In this document: positions 34,950 through 48,299 of the stretch, in pieces
Layout: each line of letters opens with the position of its first letter
Position numbering within the stretch: position 1 is the stretch's first letter
NCBI GenBank assembly: GCA_019321725.1
Contig: CM033108.1
Coordinates: forward strand, 9,442,060 to 9,506,059
Reading direction: 5' to 3'
Length of the DNA: 64,000 bases
Origin: Paulownia fortunei
Lineage: Eukaryota > Streptophyta > Magnoliopsida > Lamiales > Paulowniaceae
The notes under the pieces: model-generated
Told to the model about the DNA's origin: nothing
What the model saw: the letters and a program-made list of their open reading frames with translations, nothing else
Databases searched by the model: none
Position numbers and translations under genes: made by a program

Positions 34950-37900
34950 GTAATGAATAGTGAGCAGATCTGCACTTAGAAACATGAGCTCATTGATTAT
35001 ATTCAAAGAGATCTCCTTACCGCGAATCCTAAAGAAGCTAGAAGGATTAAGAATCGGGCCAGAAGATTTATCATATTGGAAGGGCAGCTTTATAAGAGAT
35101 CTTGGAAGGTGTATACTTGAAATGCTTGGATCCTTACAAAGCTCAATATCTGATAGATGAAATATATTCTGGGAGTTGTGGAAACCATTCTAGTGAAAGA
35201 TCTTTAGCTTTGAAAGTTGTAACACCCCTTAACCTAACTGCAGAGCCTAAACAAGTTGATACAGTTAAGTCAAGAAATGTTAATTTTTCATCAATATTAG
35301 AATTATGGTTTTAATAAAAGCTATCATTTTTAGCTATAAGCAAAAGAACTTAAATCGCTTTAAACACACTATATACATATATCAAAGCTAAGTACATCTG
35401 TTTATAAAACCATAACAGAGCGATTTATTTAAAAACAAAATAGAATTTTCAAAATAAACTACAAAACAGTTCGAAACATGGCATATGAACAAATCTCTGT
35501 TCGGCCGCTCTAGAGACTCAATCAACCTCTAAACCTGTACATTTCTACCTGCATCACATGAATCTAATGAGCTAAAGGCTCAATAAGATGAAACTGATGC
35601 AATAACAAATAACATATATGCACATCTCATAAATCATTAAATGCATTATTCTATTTAATAACTTTTATTCATAAATCATTCTTTAGGGCCCTTGAAGTGT
35701 GATACCTAACTAATAGCGATAGACCATGGTTTTCAGAACCTGTTCATAATGATTGGCCAATAAGAGAACTAATACGGGGTTTCCATACTTGGTCTTTCAA
35801 CCTCAAGTATTAGCCGTATTCTATCTCATCATTCATTATAACTTTCCTATACCGATTTTTCAACCTCAAGTATTTGCTACCATTTGTTGGGTCCGCCTGT
35901 CCCTCCCGCGTCCCTTGTCTACCCGACCATTAATCAAGTACCATACTTCCTTTTCAAAAACCTCATTATATTCTTAATAGTGTCATGCTTCATAAACCAT
36001 AAATACATCAAACATTACATCATTTGACAAACAATAACAATCACATTAAAACATGAACAAACATTATATGATTCTTGTGATACAGCAACTGAAATGATTA
36101 ACTTACCTCAAGTCCACTTTGTGGCAAGTGAAAAGACCAATATCTTTGGAAGATAGAATGTGTTAAAGGCCTAACATAATCAAATCATGTACCATTTTAT
36201 AAATCATTTAGTCTATTCTAATTAAAGTTTATATACACTTTTCAATCTTTTGTAAACAATTTCATGCCAATTACATAACCTTAAAAACAATGCATACTCT
36301 ATATTTTACTACTAATTCAAGACATTAAATATTAGGGCAGCCATTAAATAACTAATAATTCAAACATAATTATTAGGGCAGCCCCTAAAACATGCACACG
36401 ATCCAAATTAACATTACGTAAGTTTGATTCTAACTTAAATTGATTGTACCCTTCAATTAAGAAAACTAATTGCTATTGTTTTCAATCATTCAAAGGAACT
36501 TCCAAACACAATATAAGCATTACAAGATTAATAGAAATAAATAAATTAAGCATATTTCACAAGACTATCAATTTTGCTAAAAACTAGCTTAACTAGTTGG
36601 TTTTGGCTTCAAGTGTAACTTACTTAAGTTTTCAATCATACAAAAACATACTAAAACATGCTACAAATTCATCATAAGAAATATTGAAAAAGAATATACC
36701 TTGATTAAGTTGGAATTAAGCTTCAAAATCAACAATTTTCAAGCTTAAAAGGGTGGAACTTGTTCTAATTTGTGTTCTATGAATTCCTATGGATTGAATT
36801 TAATTTTTGTGAGTATGAGAGCGTAGAAATTTGGGAGAAACTTAGGAGAATAAGGGCTGGTCATTTTTGAGGCGCTTCCACATGAAATATGGATGAAAAT
36901 GATTTCTTTGACCTTTCAAAGAGAGGTTAGTGGAGGGTGATGATTGGTTGCATCATGCTTGGTGTCTTCTCATGCCAAAATCCACGTTCATGGGCTAAGG
37001 AGATGACAAAAGTTGATGCTTTGATGTTATAATCAAGTGCAATGCGGTTTAAAATGATTTCAAGGAACCTAGTCAACCAACCAATCAAATTGTACCATTT
37101 TGCATACTTTTAGTTCCTAGCCAAATGTAACATATTTACAGCAAATATTTAGGCAAATAATCACTTTAGAATGTAATAAGTATGGAGCAATATGAATAAT
37201 TCATTTCATGTCCATTCAACACATCAATCTTCTTTAATCAAGATACCGAGCTTTTTATTGTAAAAAGGCACTTAAGGAATATGTTAAATCAAGAAACAAA
37301 AGTTTAATCTCATATTTTATATACTAATGCATGTTAAAGCATAACTAGAGCATATACTAACAATTATTCAAGTTCGTGCAATCATGCTATTTGTATGCCA
37401 TAATTCAATAATACACATTGATTAGATGCATATTCATGCAAGTGCTTATTATTGGCTATGTACGAGAGAATTGGGCATTACAAAAATATTAAGGCAAGGG
37501 TACTTCTGGCCAACTTTAAAAGCAAATACGGCCGAATATGTCAAGAAGCATGAGAAATGTCAACGTTTTGCTAATATACTCCATCAGCTAGCTGCACCCT
37601 TAGAGATCATTCAAGCAGCGTATCATTTTGATTATTGGGAAATTGATATTATAGGACCTTTTTCCTCCAGTTAGAGGTTAGAAGAAGTTTATTATTGTGG
37701 CAGTTAAATATTTTAGTAAGTGGATTGAAGCAGAAGATCTTGCAAGGATCTCGAAATATGCAGTTATGGATTTTATTTGGAAGAACATAGTATGCAAATT
37801 TGGGATCCCAAGGTTGATGATTTCTGATAATGGAGCCCAATTCCAAGGAAAAAAAATTAGAGCTTGGTGTCAGGAGCTCTACATAACGCAGAACTTCACA

Positions 37901-38470
37901 TCCATTGGAAATCCATAAGCTAATAGTTAAGTCGAAGTTCTAAACTGGATTATCCTACATAATCTGAAAACGAGGATGGGGTAATGCAAGGGATCTTGGG
38001 TAGATAAGCTCTCGAGAGTCCTCTAGGCTTATTGTATGACCCCTCGAACAGCCATGGGGGAAACCCCCTTTTGCTTGATCTGTGGATTTCAAGCGGTTAT
38101 ACCAACTGAAATTGGTGAAGGGACAAGAAGAGTGACTATGTATCATCCCTCTATAAATTTAGAAGCACATTCTTTCAAACTGGAGACCATAGAAAAGAAG
38201 AGGGATCGGGCATATATAAAAATATTACAAGGAAAAAATGCCTTAAAGAGATATCATGATAATTTATGAAGGCGATCATTGCAAGTGGGAGATTTGGTGT
38301 TGAAAAAATCAAAAGTCACTTCTCATGTATGAAAGCTTGATCTAATTTGGGAAGGACCCTACAAGATAGCGAAGGTCACAAAAGCTGGTACTTATAAACT
38401 CCATGACCTAAGTGGTCGAGATCTACCGTGATCATGGAATATTCAGAATTTGAAGAGATTTTTTGTTTGA
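34950..38470 (+). pseudogene. Tat-lineage integrase, split by a solo LTR (copy 2)
   Basis: The integrase N-terminal region runs to GNHSSERSLALK at 35217, is interrupted at 35218-37482, and resumes with LRQGYFWPT. The core then shows DIIGPF, ISDNGAQFQ and VEVLNWI, with in-frame stops. Pol ends at the TGA at 38468-38470. It is the same as 1-3354 but with its upstream pol intact, which establishes the lineage. Confidence 0.87.
35218..37482 (-). mobile_element. Solo LTR, Tekay-like type, inside Tat integrase (copy 2)
   Basis: It is identical by eye to 102-2366 and has the same imperfect target duplication: AAAGT at 35213-35217 and AAAAT at 37483-37487. Since even the G/A mismatch is shared, the insertion and the mutation predate the duplication. 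Confidence 0.87.
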
Positions 38471-38989
38471 AAAAGGCTAAAAAAGTGCAATATCTAACAA
38501 ACATCACTTTTGTCTCTTTAAATCTTATGTAGTTTCAATGGAGTAACTTAACTCCTCAGATCGTGAAAGATCTTGATCTAAGATCTAGTAACCATTTCTA
38601 TTTTGTAAACAGTTGTGCTTAAAGAAGAATGAAGGGTTTTATCCAGATAACTCCTTAGGGTTCTATGTATGCACATAACGTGAAGATAGATCTTATGGCA
38701 ATCAGTCATATTTGTTAAATTAGAAAATGAAACCAGATAAGTTAAAATGAAGTATTAGTTAGATCTTCTACTTGGATCTCTTTCAAAGAAATATCAGAAA
38801 AAGAAAGCTAAGGATCCTTATAAATTCCAACTAAAGAAATAGGGAAAATATGTTCTAAAAGGTATGAATTAGTAAAGAGAAAATAGATCTTATATATAGA
38901 GCAAATGCTCAAGTTTGACAAAATATATCTTCAAAAATATATCTAAGGAATAAGATCTTGGGGTAATTAGAAAGCTCCAATTGATCCCT

Positions 38990-40397
38990 CAGGCCTTCCA
39001 AGAGCCTCATTCTAAGGATTCTCATTTGGGGGCATTAAAGACTTGAATTCATCATCATCCAAAAGAGGGTCATCGACAAGGGGATAATCTTAGAGATCGA
39101 CAGTCTTGCTAGGGTCCAAGAGATCAAGGTCGAAATCTTCAACAATTTCTCCCAGTTTTATTAATTAATCTCTACACTTGTTGAAATATTCTTGTCCTTC
39201 TGCAGCAGCCCTCTCTTCAATGGCGATCTCGAACACAGGGGACTTCATGAAGTCTCTAGCTCTCTAGTCGAGTCTGTCTCACAAGATCTTGGTATTCTGA
39301 AGATAACAAAAACTCGTTCTTTCCCATAGAAATTCCTTCATTTCTTACTTCTTGAACCTTTCCCTTTAATTGTTCTTGCATTAAAGAAAGCTTATTTTCT
39401 AACTCAGAGATCTTATTATCTTTGGCTTACTGATTTAAGAGTATTTAGTCTGTAGATCTACTAAATCCTTGGTTACCATGGAGAGCCTCCTATCTAACAA
39501 TAATTTCTCATGCCTCTAATAGGAATATTGGAGTGATAATTGATGAGCAAAGGCTAGAATCTGCATGCAAATTTTAATTTACAAGGTAGTAAAATCAAAA
39601 GCAAGTAAAAGAGCTGGGGGAGAAGAAGTAAAGACCTTCATCATACTAGGAGCGCAATACTCCTCTAGAGAGGATGGTCTACTCCAGTAAGAACCACTTG
39701 AAATTCATGTAATAAGCAAGCCTTGTATAATTTATATGAGTCTTCTCCTACACAAGACTTTAAAACAGAGCTCAAGGAGCTGATCTTCCAATCTGGGATG
39801 ATTTTCTTACTAGTGGGATCGGGAATATTAGGAGGCGAAGACACATTCATTTGATCATTATCCTCCAGCAAAACCACTTATTGAACACTACCATCTTATA
39901 AAACAAAAACTCCTATGTTCTTGCACTTCTCAAGATCACTCGCAAGATCATCGCTGATTCGGGATCTCTTGGAGAAATTCTTTAGAGTCTCACTCTCTTT
40001 TTCTTTCCTCTTACCTCTTGCCTTATCTTGAGGATGAGTTGGTTGGGAACTCTTACCTTGACATTCCCTTACCTTGACCTAAGTTGAGACACGACTCGCC
40101 CTTGTCACAATCAATGTCTATGGTTTGTCTCCAAGTTTTTAATAGTTGAGAAGGATTAACAGGAGGTCAAGGTGCTACAGTTCCAGTAGGTCTAGAAGGC
40201 GCATACCTAGATCCCTCAATGCGGCTCGAGATCACCAAAGGACCTGGGGACCAATAAGAGCACCTAGTATTCCTAAGATGGGGGTCAAAGAAGACTGTGC
40301 CCTGGCAGCAATTAAAGCGGCCCTTATTTTCTTCAACTTATTCACAACTCTAGCAACTCTAGCAGCCATGGCTAAGAAGCAAAGAACACTCTTTATG

Positions 40398-40432
<35 letters not shown>

Positions 40433-41271
40433 CTAATTGGAGGGCAAACATTGAAGTATTTAGTTCATAAATACAAAATAAATGAATACAAAGGAGATCT
40501 AGTTACCTAGATCCCTTGTTAAGGGAACTCAGTAGGACTCAGACCCGCCATTCTCAAAATATCCTCCTCAAGAAGCCAGTCAGTTCTATACCAATGAGCA
40601 GTTAGACGTTTCACGAAATTGGGTTCCCATGATACTTATCCCAAGTTTATAGGTCGAGATTTGGTACTACGCCAATCTCAGCACAAATTCCAGGGATTAT
40701 TCAAAAGAGCCCTGATAAATAAAAACTTGTTTTTCTAATTTCCTAAAGAAGAAGGGAGTTCGGTCAAGAACCAATAATTGGAGCGAGCTGTTAAGTAGAA
40801 GAACCCTCATTCTCCAGTTCTGTGCGATGTGGTTATGGAATATAGAGCCTAAAAGTGTTCGGGACTAGGTTCGACTCTGAAGAATTACATTATTATGCAG
40901 AATCCTAATATATGGAAAATAGCATTGGGTAAAAGTTGAGCATGACGAGTATTCAGGCTATTCAAGATTATGTCTGCAAGCTTAGGTAGAGGAAGCTTGA
41001 GCCCAGCTTTGAACATTAGAAGATAAAAGGTAAGGCATCTAGGGGGAGGATTGTGCATCCTATCATGATTAGTAGGACGTACGACCTCATAGTCTACTGG
41101 GATATAAAATTTATTCTTAAAATTATCCACGTCAAAATGTGTCAGTGATGGTTTAATTACCAGCAAAGGTGAGGTAATTAACATATTAGTGCGCCTGATT
41201 TCAAATGAGTCCATTTCACTTTGTTTTTCAGGTTCAAGAGGGCCCTCTAAAGGGATCTGATCCAAGGGCAT
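38990..41271 (-). pseudogene. Tat antisense gene (gypsy-type transposon domain), copy 2
   Basis: The 128-codon block lies at 41271-40885. It differs from copy 1 at several residues near its start (for example LEGPLEPEKQSEMDSFE), then is the same over the conserved FYIPVDYEVVRP to LGFC core. The remaining broken frames are as in copy 1: 39877-39665 (SSVLKSCVGEDSYKLYKAC) and the acidic tail near 39225-39085. It is transcriptionally opposed to the Tat gag-pol. The possible coiled-coil and acidic tail suggest a protein-protein interaction role, but this is only inference. Confidence 0.7.
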
Positions 41272-41685
41272 AGCTGAGGGAGATCTTAATTCTTCTAATA
41301 GCCTAATTTTTTGTTAATACATTACAGGGCCCACATTTATAGTTCTTTTAGAGCTAGATGTATAGTCATGGTGATCGGGATCGTGGGGTTCAATTAAATC
41401 AAGTCTAGAAGGTAAAAAAATAATAGAACCTGATAGTTTATCCATAACCATTGCAACTAAGTAGATTTACCAAAAATGGTTTTATGGTAGGCAAGGGAAA
41501 AAGAAAGTAAACACTATAATTACCATTGGTATGAAAATAAATTTAACTAACCTCTAATGGAGATACACTTGTAGAATGGCATAAATCTCTAAGAAAAAAG
41601 AGAAATGATTGGAAATGAGGAAGGAAGCAACCTACAAATGCAAAAAATACAGTGGCCAAATGAAAGTATGAAAAGGTGTTGTCCT

Positions 41686-41693
41686 CTTTTATA
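41686..41693 (-). promoter_or_regulatory. Candidate TATA box of the Tat antisense gene (copy 2)
   Basis: TATAAAAG on the minus strand, in the same context as at 6566-6573. It is unchanged although the surrounding sequence has diverged between the copies. Confidence 0.5.
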
Positions 41694-41782
41694 GCGAGAA
41701 GATGAAGCAAAGCAATGATGCTAGCCACATGTAAAGTCTGATTAATGCCACATATCTTGGAATGGACCGTAGAAATTACCTT

Positions 41783-42511
41783 TGTAATACCCCTTAACCT
41801 AACTGCAGAACCTAAACAAGCTAATACGGTCAAATCAAGAAATATTAATTTTTCATCAATACTAGAGTTATAATTTTGATAAAAGTTCCCCTTTTGGCTA
41901 TAAGAGAAAGAACTTGAATTTATTTGTTGTTCCATTTCATTTTAAACACTCCATATATATAAATCAAAACTAAGTACATCTGTTTGCAAAATCATAACAG
42001 AGCGACTTATTTAAAAACAAAACAAAGTTTTCAAAATATGCTACAAAATAGCTCGAAGCATGGTATATGAACAAATATTTGTCTGGCCGCTCTCGAAACT
42101 CAGTCAACCTCTAAACTTATACATTTTCACCTGCATCACATGAATCTAATAAGCTAAAGGCTCAGTAAGGCGAAAATAATGCAGTAACAAATAGCATACA
42201 TGAAAATCATATAAATGATTAAATGCATTATTCAATTTAATAGCTTTCTTTTATAAATCATTCTTTTAGGCCCTTGAAGTATGGTACTTAACAAATAGCA
42301 ATAGACCGTAGTTTTCAGAACTTGTTCATAATGATTGACCAATAAGAGAACTAATACAGGGTTTTCATTCTTGGTCTTTCAATCTCAGGTATTAGCCATA
42401 TTCTATCTCATTCATTGTGACTTTCCTATACTAATTTTTCAACCTCAAGTATTTTGCCACCATTTGTTGGGTTCGCTGGTCCCTCCCACATCCCTTGTCT
42501 ACTCGACCATC
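41783..42511 (-). mobile_element. Tekay-type LTR, left part (copy 2)
   Basis: It starts TGTAATACCCC and is collinear with the solo LTR up to the Athila insertion point. It continues at 52671-54239, giving about 2.3 kb in total, in keeping with the 2265-bp solo LTR. Confidence 0.85.
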
Positions 42512-44133
42512 TGATAACTTAGTTTTACACCAACAATTCATATATCTTTTGTTTAACATTCGGTTTGTTTTCAAGTGTTCGTGTTATTTTTTATGAATTT
42601 AGTATGAAATCTTGTAGGTAATGACAATAAGAGAAGAAAATGAAAAGAAATCAAAAATTTGGTTGAAATGTTGAAGAATTCGAGTTGTGGTGCTACTGAT
42701 GGCAGTTTTGGTATTTTAATCATACCTCTCAGGAAAAATTTCATATAAACTTTATTCATAATCCATTGGAAAGCCAAGATATAGATCTACAACTTCTATG
42801 TTTACCATAAAATTTAATTCGGTCGATTTCATTGAGAAAAACTGAGTTCAATAGTCAGCACTGGGCTACAATTTTTTGGGATGACACATCTTGGTATTTC
42901 CCGAATAACTCTCTCCAAAGAAGTTATATTTAGTTGATTCAAGTTCCAATGAAAATCCAACACATAGAGCTACAATTCATATATGATACCAAAATCTAGT
43001 TTGGCCTCTAAAGTAGTGAAATATCAGTTGAAATAGGCTTCAAGCGCTGCCAAAACCGATTCTGGGTAGCAAGTGCAGCACCTAGGCGCTGTACACACTG
43101 TTTTAGATAGACAAGGTCGTGCCTAGGCGCTGCTAATCAGCACCTAGTCACTGTCGGGTGGATAAGTAAGGTCAAAATGGGCATTTTGCCCTCTTTAGGG
43201 CATTTTCCATCTATTTTGAGGGATTTCAAAAGCCTCCAAAATTAGTTTTTGGAAGAGGAGAAAAGTGAGGAGAAGCCAAGAAGCAAAGAAGAACAAGGAG
43301 ACTTGGAGAGAAGAAGGTCATTCTTAGAGACAAGCCATTCTTGGAGACAAGGAAAGCTTCAACCATTCCTTCCACTTCACAAATTGGTGAACAATTTCCA
43401 TGTTCTTTCTTATGTATTTCTTGAAGTTATATTCATACATGAGGAACTAAACTTTTCTTTCTAGAGGATGATGTAACCTTATTTGAACCTATATTTTGAA
43501 TTCCAAATAATATTATTTCAAGTTATTCATCTTGTTTGTGTTATCTTGTTTAGTATTTCATCTTGATTAATTAGCCACTAATTGAAATTGTTTGACGTAT
43601 GAGATTCGACACCCAAGAGAGGGAATATTATACATGATCAAAGGATAACACAACCTAGGAATCAAAGAGTTGAGATGGTTATGAAACCTTTGAAGTTTTG
43701 AATAAGAATTCATTGAACTTTTGTAAAGTTTTACTCTTGAATTTTTATAGAGATATCGAAATTCATGTTAGAACTTATAGTCAATTCGGCACTCGAGAGA
43801 TGGAATTGATGAGCTTAGCAATTCTTAACTTACATGTGTTGTTCACTTGAATTGGTATATTTTGGAAAGAAGAACATAGATAATAATTAGGTGAGTCATT
43901 CCTCTAGAATTTCTTACTCATAAGGTGTTTGTTGAATTATTTCTAAAAACTCCATTCTTGTCTATGCATTTTTATCTTACTTTACTTTGTTTACCAATCA
44001 TCACTCAATTTTCTAGATAAAATTAGGACTATTTGAATTTTTCATTACAATCTTTGTGGATACGATACTCAACTCATCATTATATTAAAACTTGACAACG
44101 TGCACTTGCGGTTAGCAAAATATTTCACGAACA
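42512..44133 (+). repeat. Athila 5' LTR (copy 2)
   Basis: The 1622-bp LTR runs from TGATAACTTAG to CACGAACA. A CCTAGGCGC cluster lies at about 43075-43160. Confidence 0.9.
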
Positions 44134-44139
44134 AGTTTT

Positions 44140-44157
44140 TGGCGCCGTTGCCAGGGA
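44140..44157 (+). other. Athila primer-binding site (copy 2)
   Basis: It reads TGGCGCCGTTGCCAGGGA, one base from the expected tRNA-Asp complement. It is much better preserved than the copy 1 site at 9025-9042. Confidence 0.9.
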
Positions 44158-44297
44158 TTATTTTATCATAATTACATTAATATTGTAATGAGTTAGTCTT
44201 GATTTTAGTTTAGATTGTTTTGTCTTCCCATATTTTGATGTTGTTTTGCCTTACATTGGATTATATGTATTTGTATGCATAAGATAGGAGTCTTGAC

Positions 44298-46240
44298 TTG
44301 GGTTATTTTGATCCAGAAATTAAGCGGACTCTTCGAGCTATTAGAGCAGCGAAAAGAGTTGACGATCAAACCATGGCGGATAACACCAACAATATTAATG
44401 TGAACGCTAATCTTCCATTGCAACAACCACCACCACAACAAGCTATTCATGACTATTTTCAACCAACCATAAACCAAAACTACTTCGGGATAGCTCGACA
44501 ACCGATCAATGCTAATAATTTTGAACTTAAACCAGCTCTCATTAGCATGGTACAACAAATCCAATTTGGAAGAAGTGTGGTGGAGGATCCAAATACGCAC
44601 TTAGCTATGTTTTTGGAGATTTGTGACACCATCAAAATGAATGGAGTGCCCGATGATGCCATTAGACTTTGCTTATTTCCATTCTGTCTCCGAGACAAAC
44701 TTAGGCTATGGTTACAATCTTTTACACCATGTAGCATACCGAGTTGGAATAACTTGACACAAAAATTCCTTGCTAAGTACTTTCCACCAACCAAGATACT
44801 TCAACTCAAGAGTGAGATAGCTCAATTCCGTCAACAAGATTTTGAGCCACTATATGAAGCTTGGGAGAGGTTTAATAAGGATTGGCAGCAGGTACAATAC
44901 TTCTACAATGGTTTGAACGGGCAAACTCAAACCATAATAGAGGCTGCCGCATGTGGGACTTTGATGTCTAAGACTGCAAATGAAGCCCATATTTGCTTGG
45001 AGGAGATGGCTACTAATAGCTATCAATGGCCATCCGAGAGGTCTTCCATAAAAAAGGTTGCCGATATTCTTAAGGTAGATTCATTTACACAATAGCTGCA
45101 CAAGTTTCTGCTCTTTCTAACCAAATTGCAGCTTGGACTTCTAATGGAGCTTCTCAAGGAATGGACTCCATGGCATCCACCAGCACTTCATTTATAGACA
45201 CCAAAGATAATGAGCAGGTAAACTTTGTCAATAATCATAATTTTAATTTCAGGGGAAATCAACTACCTACTCACTACCATCCGAGACTTAGAAATCATGA
45301 GAATTTTTCCTATGCCAATAATCGAAATGTGCTTCAACCCCTATCGGGTTACAACAATCCACCACATCTAAACCCTCGAGTAGGTGAGAAAAAGGCATCC
45401 TTGGAGAATTTGATCAGCACTTTCATTAGTGAGACAAGAGCCCGATTGAATAAAGATAAAGGAAAGATAGACAACATTGAGACTTAATTAGGGCACCTAG
45501 CTTCAAGTTTAGGAGCTCAAATGAAATCAATGGAGACTCAAATTGGACAGCTTGCTACTGAAATTAATGCTCAAAAACATAAAGGAAACTTTCCAAGTGA
45601 TACAGAAATGAATCCAAGGGAGCATTGCAAAGCTATCCAACTTCAAAGTAGAACCAAAATCAAGGGGTCGGAAATGCAAAGTTCTAAAGTTGATGAGCCA
45701 ATGGCAAGCACCTCAAGTGAAAGTCCTATGGAGGAACAACCAAATGAAGAAGAAATGCAATCAAATGAACAAACAAAGGTTGAGAAGCTAAAATCTACTC
45801 CTAACTTTAAAACTTCTAAATTTAATGTTCCCATTCCTTTTCCACAAAGATTTCAAAAGAAAAAGATTGATTCACAATTTGCAAAATTTTTGAAAATCTT
45901 CAAGAAAATTCATATTAATATTCCTTTTGCAGATGCTCTTGAGCAAATGCCCAACTATACCAAGTTCATGAAAGATGTGATATTAAGAAAAAGGCAATTG
46001 GTGGAGTTTGAAATAGTGAATCTCACAGAGAAGTGTAGTGCCATTTTACAGAAAAAGCTTCCTAAAAAATTGAAGGATCTAGGAAGTTTTACTATCCCCT
46101 GTACCATAAGAGGATCTTTCTTTGATAAAGCATTATGTGATCTTGGAGCAAGTATTAATTTGATGTTACTTTCCTATTTTCAGGAAATTAGAAATTGGAG
46201 AAGTCAAGTCATCCACTATCACCTTGCAATTGGTGGATAG
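44298..46240 (+). pseudogene. Athila gag (copy 2), broken
   Basis: The longest open part (44298-45095) covers the N-terminal and core gag: FELKPALISMVQQIQFG, HLAMFLEICDTIKMNGVPDD, LFPFCLRDKLRLWLQSF, KFLAKYFPPTKI and GTLMSKTANEAH. A TAG stop follows at about 45093. Further blocks lie at 45161-45487 and 45521-46240, the last rich in Glu/Lys and running into the protease. The open frame begins with a non-ATG codon; the first ATG is at about 44373. Confidence 0.87.
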
Positions 46241-46485
46241 ATCTCTCACTTATCCAAGAGGAGTTGTTGAAGATGTATTGGTAAAAGTGGATAAATTCAT
46301 ATTTCCTGCAGATTTTGTGGTGTTAGATATGGAGGAAGACCAAGAAATTCCTTTAATTCTTGGTCGATCATTCCTTACTACGGGGCATACTTTGATTGAT
46401 GTGCAATGAGGTGAATTAACTCTAAAAGTTAATGAGGATGAAGTGATATTTAACATTTATCGTGCATTGAAGTTTCAAGAGTAAC
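46093..46485 (+). pseudogene. Athila protease (copy 2), broken
   Basis: The active-site block is KALCDLGASINLM (about 46129-46165), then a frameshift, then FVVLDMEEDQEIPLILGRSFL (about 46313-46378). It is identical by eye to copy 1. This whole region is deleted in the inverted Athila. Confidence 0.82.
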
Positions 46486-46736
46486 CACATACTTGTAATA
46501 GGATTGAAATGTTAGAAACTTGCTTGCATGATCATTTCCTCAAACAAATTCCTATTGAACCCTTAGAAAGATGCATTGTTCATTCCATAATGCAAGGTAA
46601 TGACCATGATATTGATAATGATGATTTAATGCATTACTTGCTATTTCTTGAATCAGGAGAGGTTGAGTTGAAAAAGGATAAATGCAAGGAAGCAATAGGA
46701 GATACCACAATCAAAGAATAAACAATATCACCAGAG

Positions 46737-47580
46737 TTGAAAGCACTTCCCGAGCATTTACGGTATGAATTTCTAGGTGCTAACAACACGTATCTGGTAA
46801 TTATTTTAGCATCTCTATCTCCTTTAGAGGTTGAGAAATTACTTTCTATTTTAAGAGAGCATAAATCTGCTATTAGTTGGTCAATTTCTGATTTAAAAGG
46901 TATTAGTCCTTCAATTGTCATGCATAAAATCTTAATGGAAGAATCTTACAAACTATCTATTAAACATCAATGTAGACTAAATCCTGCAATGAAAGAGGTT
47001 GTAAGAAATGAAGTCTTAAAATGGTTTAATGCTGGAATTATTTATGCAATTTCTGATAGTTCTTGGGTAAGTCCAGTTCATGTAGTTCCAAAAAAGGTGG
47101 CATGACCATAATTCAAAATGATAATAATGAATTAATACCAACAAGGACAGTCACAGGTTGGCGAGTGTGTATTGATTATAGAAAACTCAACAAAGCTACT
47201 CGTAAAGACCATTTTCCCTCCCATTTATTGATCAAATGTTAGACCGGTTTGCAGGGTATCAATACTATTATTTTCTCGATGGTTATTCAGGATACAATCA
47301 AATTGTCATAGCACTCGAAGACCAAGAGAAAACAACATTCACATGCCCTTATGGTACTTTTGCTTTTCGAAGAATGCCATTTGGATTATGTAATGCCCCA
47401 GCCACATTTCAAATATGCATGAGGGCAATTTTTCATGATATGGTGGAGAGCATAATGGAAATTTATATAGATGATTTTCAGTATTTGGCTTCTCATTTGA
47501 TTTATATCTACATAATCTTTCTCTTGTTTTGCAGAGATGTGAGGAGACTAATCTTGTTTTAAATTGAGAAAAATGCCATT
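46737..47580 (+). pseudogene. Athila reverse transcriptase, broken
   Basis: The sequence includes HKILMEESYKLSIKHQCRL, GIIYAISDSSWVSPVHVVP (to 47105), VTGWRVCIDYRKLNKATRKD (about 47150-47215, different frame), then FLDGYSGYNQI, PFGLCNAPATFQICM and the catalytic YIDDF (47236-47562). At least two frameshifts separate these blocks. Confidence 0.87.
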
Positions 47581-47639
47581 TTATGGTAAAAGAAGGTATT
47601 ATTTTAGATCACCGAGTGTCCTCCTAAAGACTTGAGATA

Positions 47640-48277
47640 GACCGAGCAAAAATTATTGCTATTGAAAAACTTCCACCACCAATCAATGTGAAAGCTATTT
47701 GTAGTTTTTTGGGACATGCTGGGTTTTATAGAAGATTCATTAAAGATTTTTCAAAAATTGTAAAACCTTTTTGTAACCTTTTGGAAAAAGATAAACCATT
47801 TGACTTTAATATTGATTGCTTACAGCCTTTAATCACATCAAGAAGGCTCTCATTTCAGCTCCTATTATGGTGGTACTGGATTTGACCCAACCATTTGAAC
47901 TTATGTGTGATGCTAGTGATTATGTGGTTGGAGCAGTGTTAGAACAAAAAAATGATAAAATTTTCAAGGCCATTTACTATGCAAGCTGAATACTTGATGA
48001 TTCTCAACAAAATTACACCACCACTGAAAAAGAATTGTTAGCCGTTGTGTTTGCATTTGATAAATTTTGTGCTTATCTTGTAGGTACCAAGGTGATAGTA
48101 TATACCGATCATGCTGCTATTAGGTACCTCTTTGCCAAAAAAGATGCAAAACTAAGGCTAATCCGGTGGATACTCCTTCTTCAAGAATTTGATCTTGAAA
48201 TCAAAGATAAGAAGGAAAGTAAAAATGTGATGGCGGATCACTTATCGAGGTTGGAGCATAAAAATAAAAACTTTTAA
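47640..48277 (+). pseudogene. Athila RT connection and RNase H, broken
   Basis: The connection region includes FLGHAGFYRRFIKDFSKI (about 47705-47760). RNase H (48035-48277) starts [14 protein letters not shown] and keeps [11 protein letters not shown] and [20 protein letters not shown]. An aspartate region, LCDASDYVVGAVL, lies in another frame near 47900. Confidence 0.85.
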
Positions 48278-48299
48278 GGACCAATTAAAGAATTTTTCC

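Larger units (their letters stand above)
35117..46571 (+). repeat. Large direct duplication, copy 2
   Basis: This is the counterpart of 1-11458, in the same orientation. Here the sequence continues without a gap on both sides, so the structure can be read in full: Tat pol, solo LTR, rest of Tat pol, Tat antisense gene, Tekay-type LTR, Athila. If 11559-11938 is the far end of copy 1, the match could extend to about 54237 in this copy. Confidence 0.93.
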
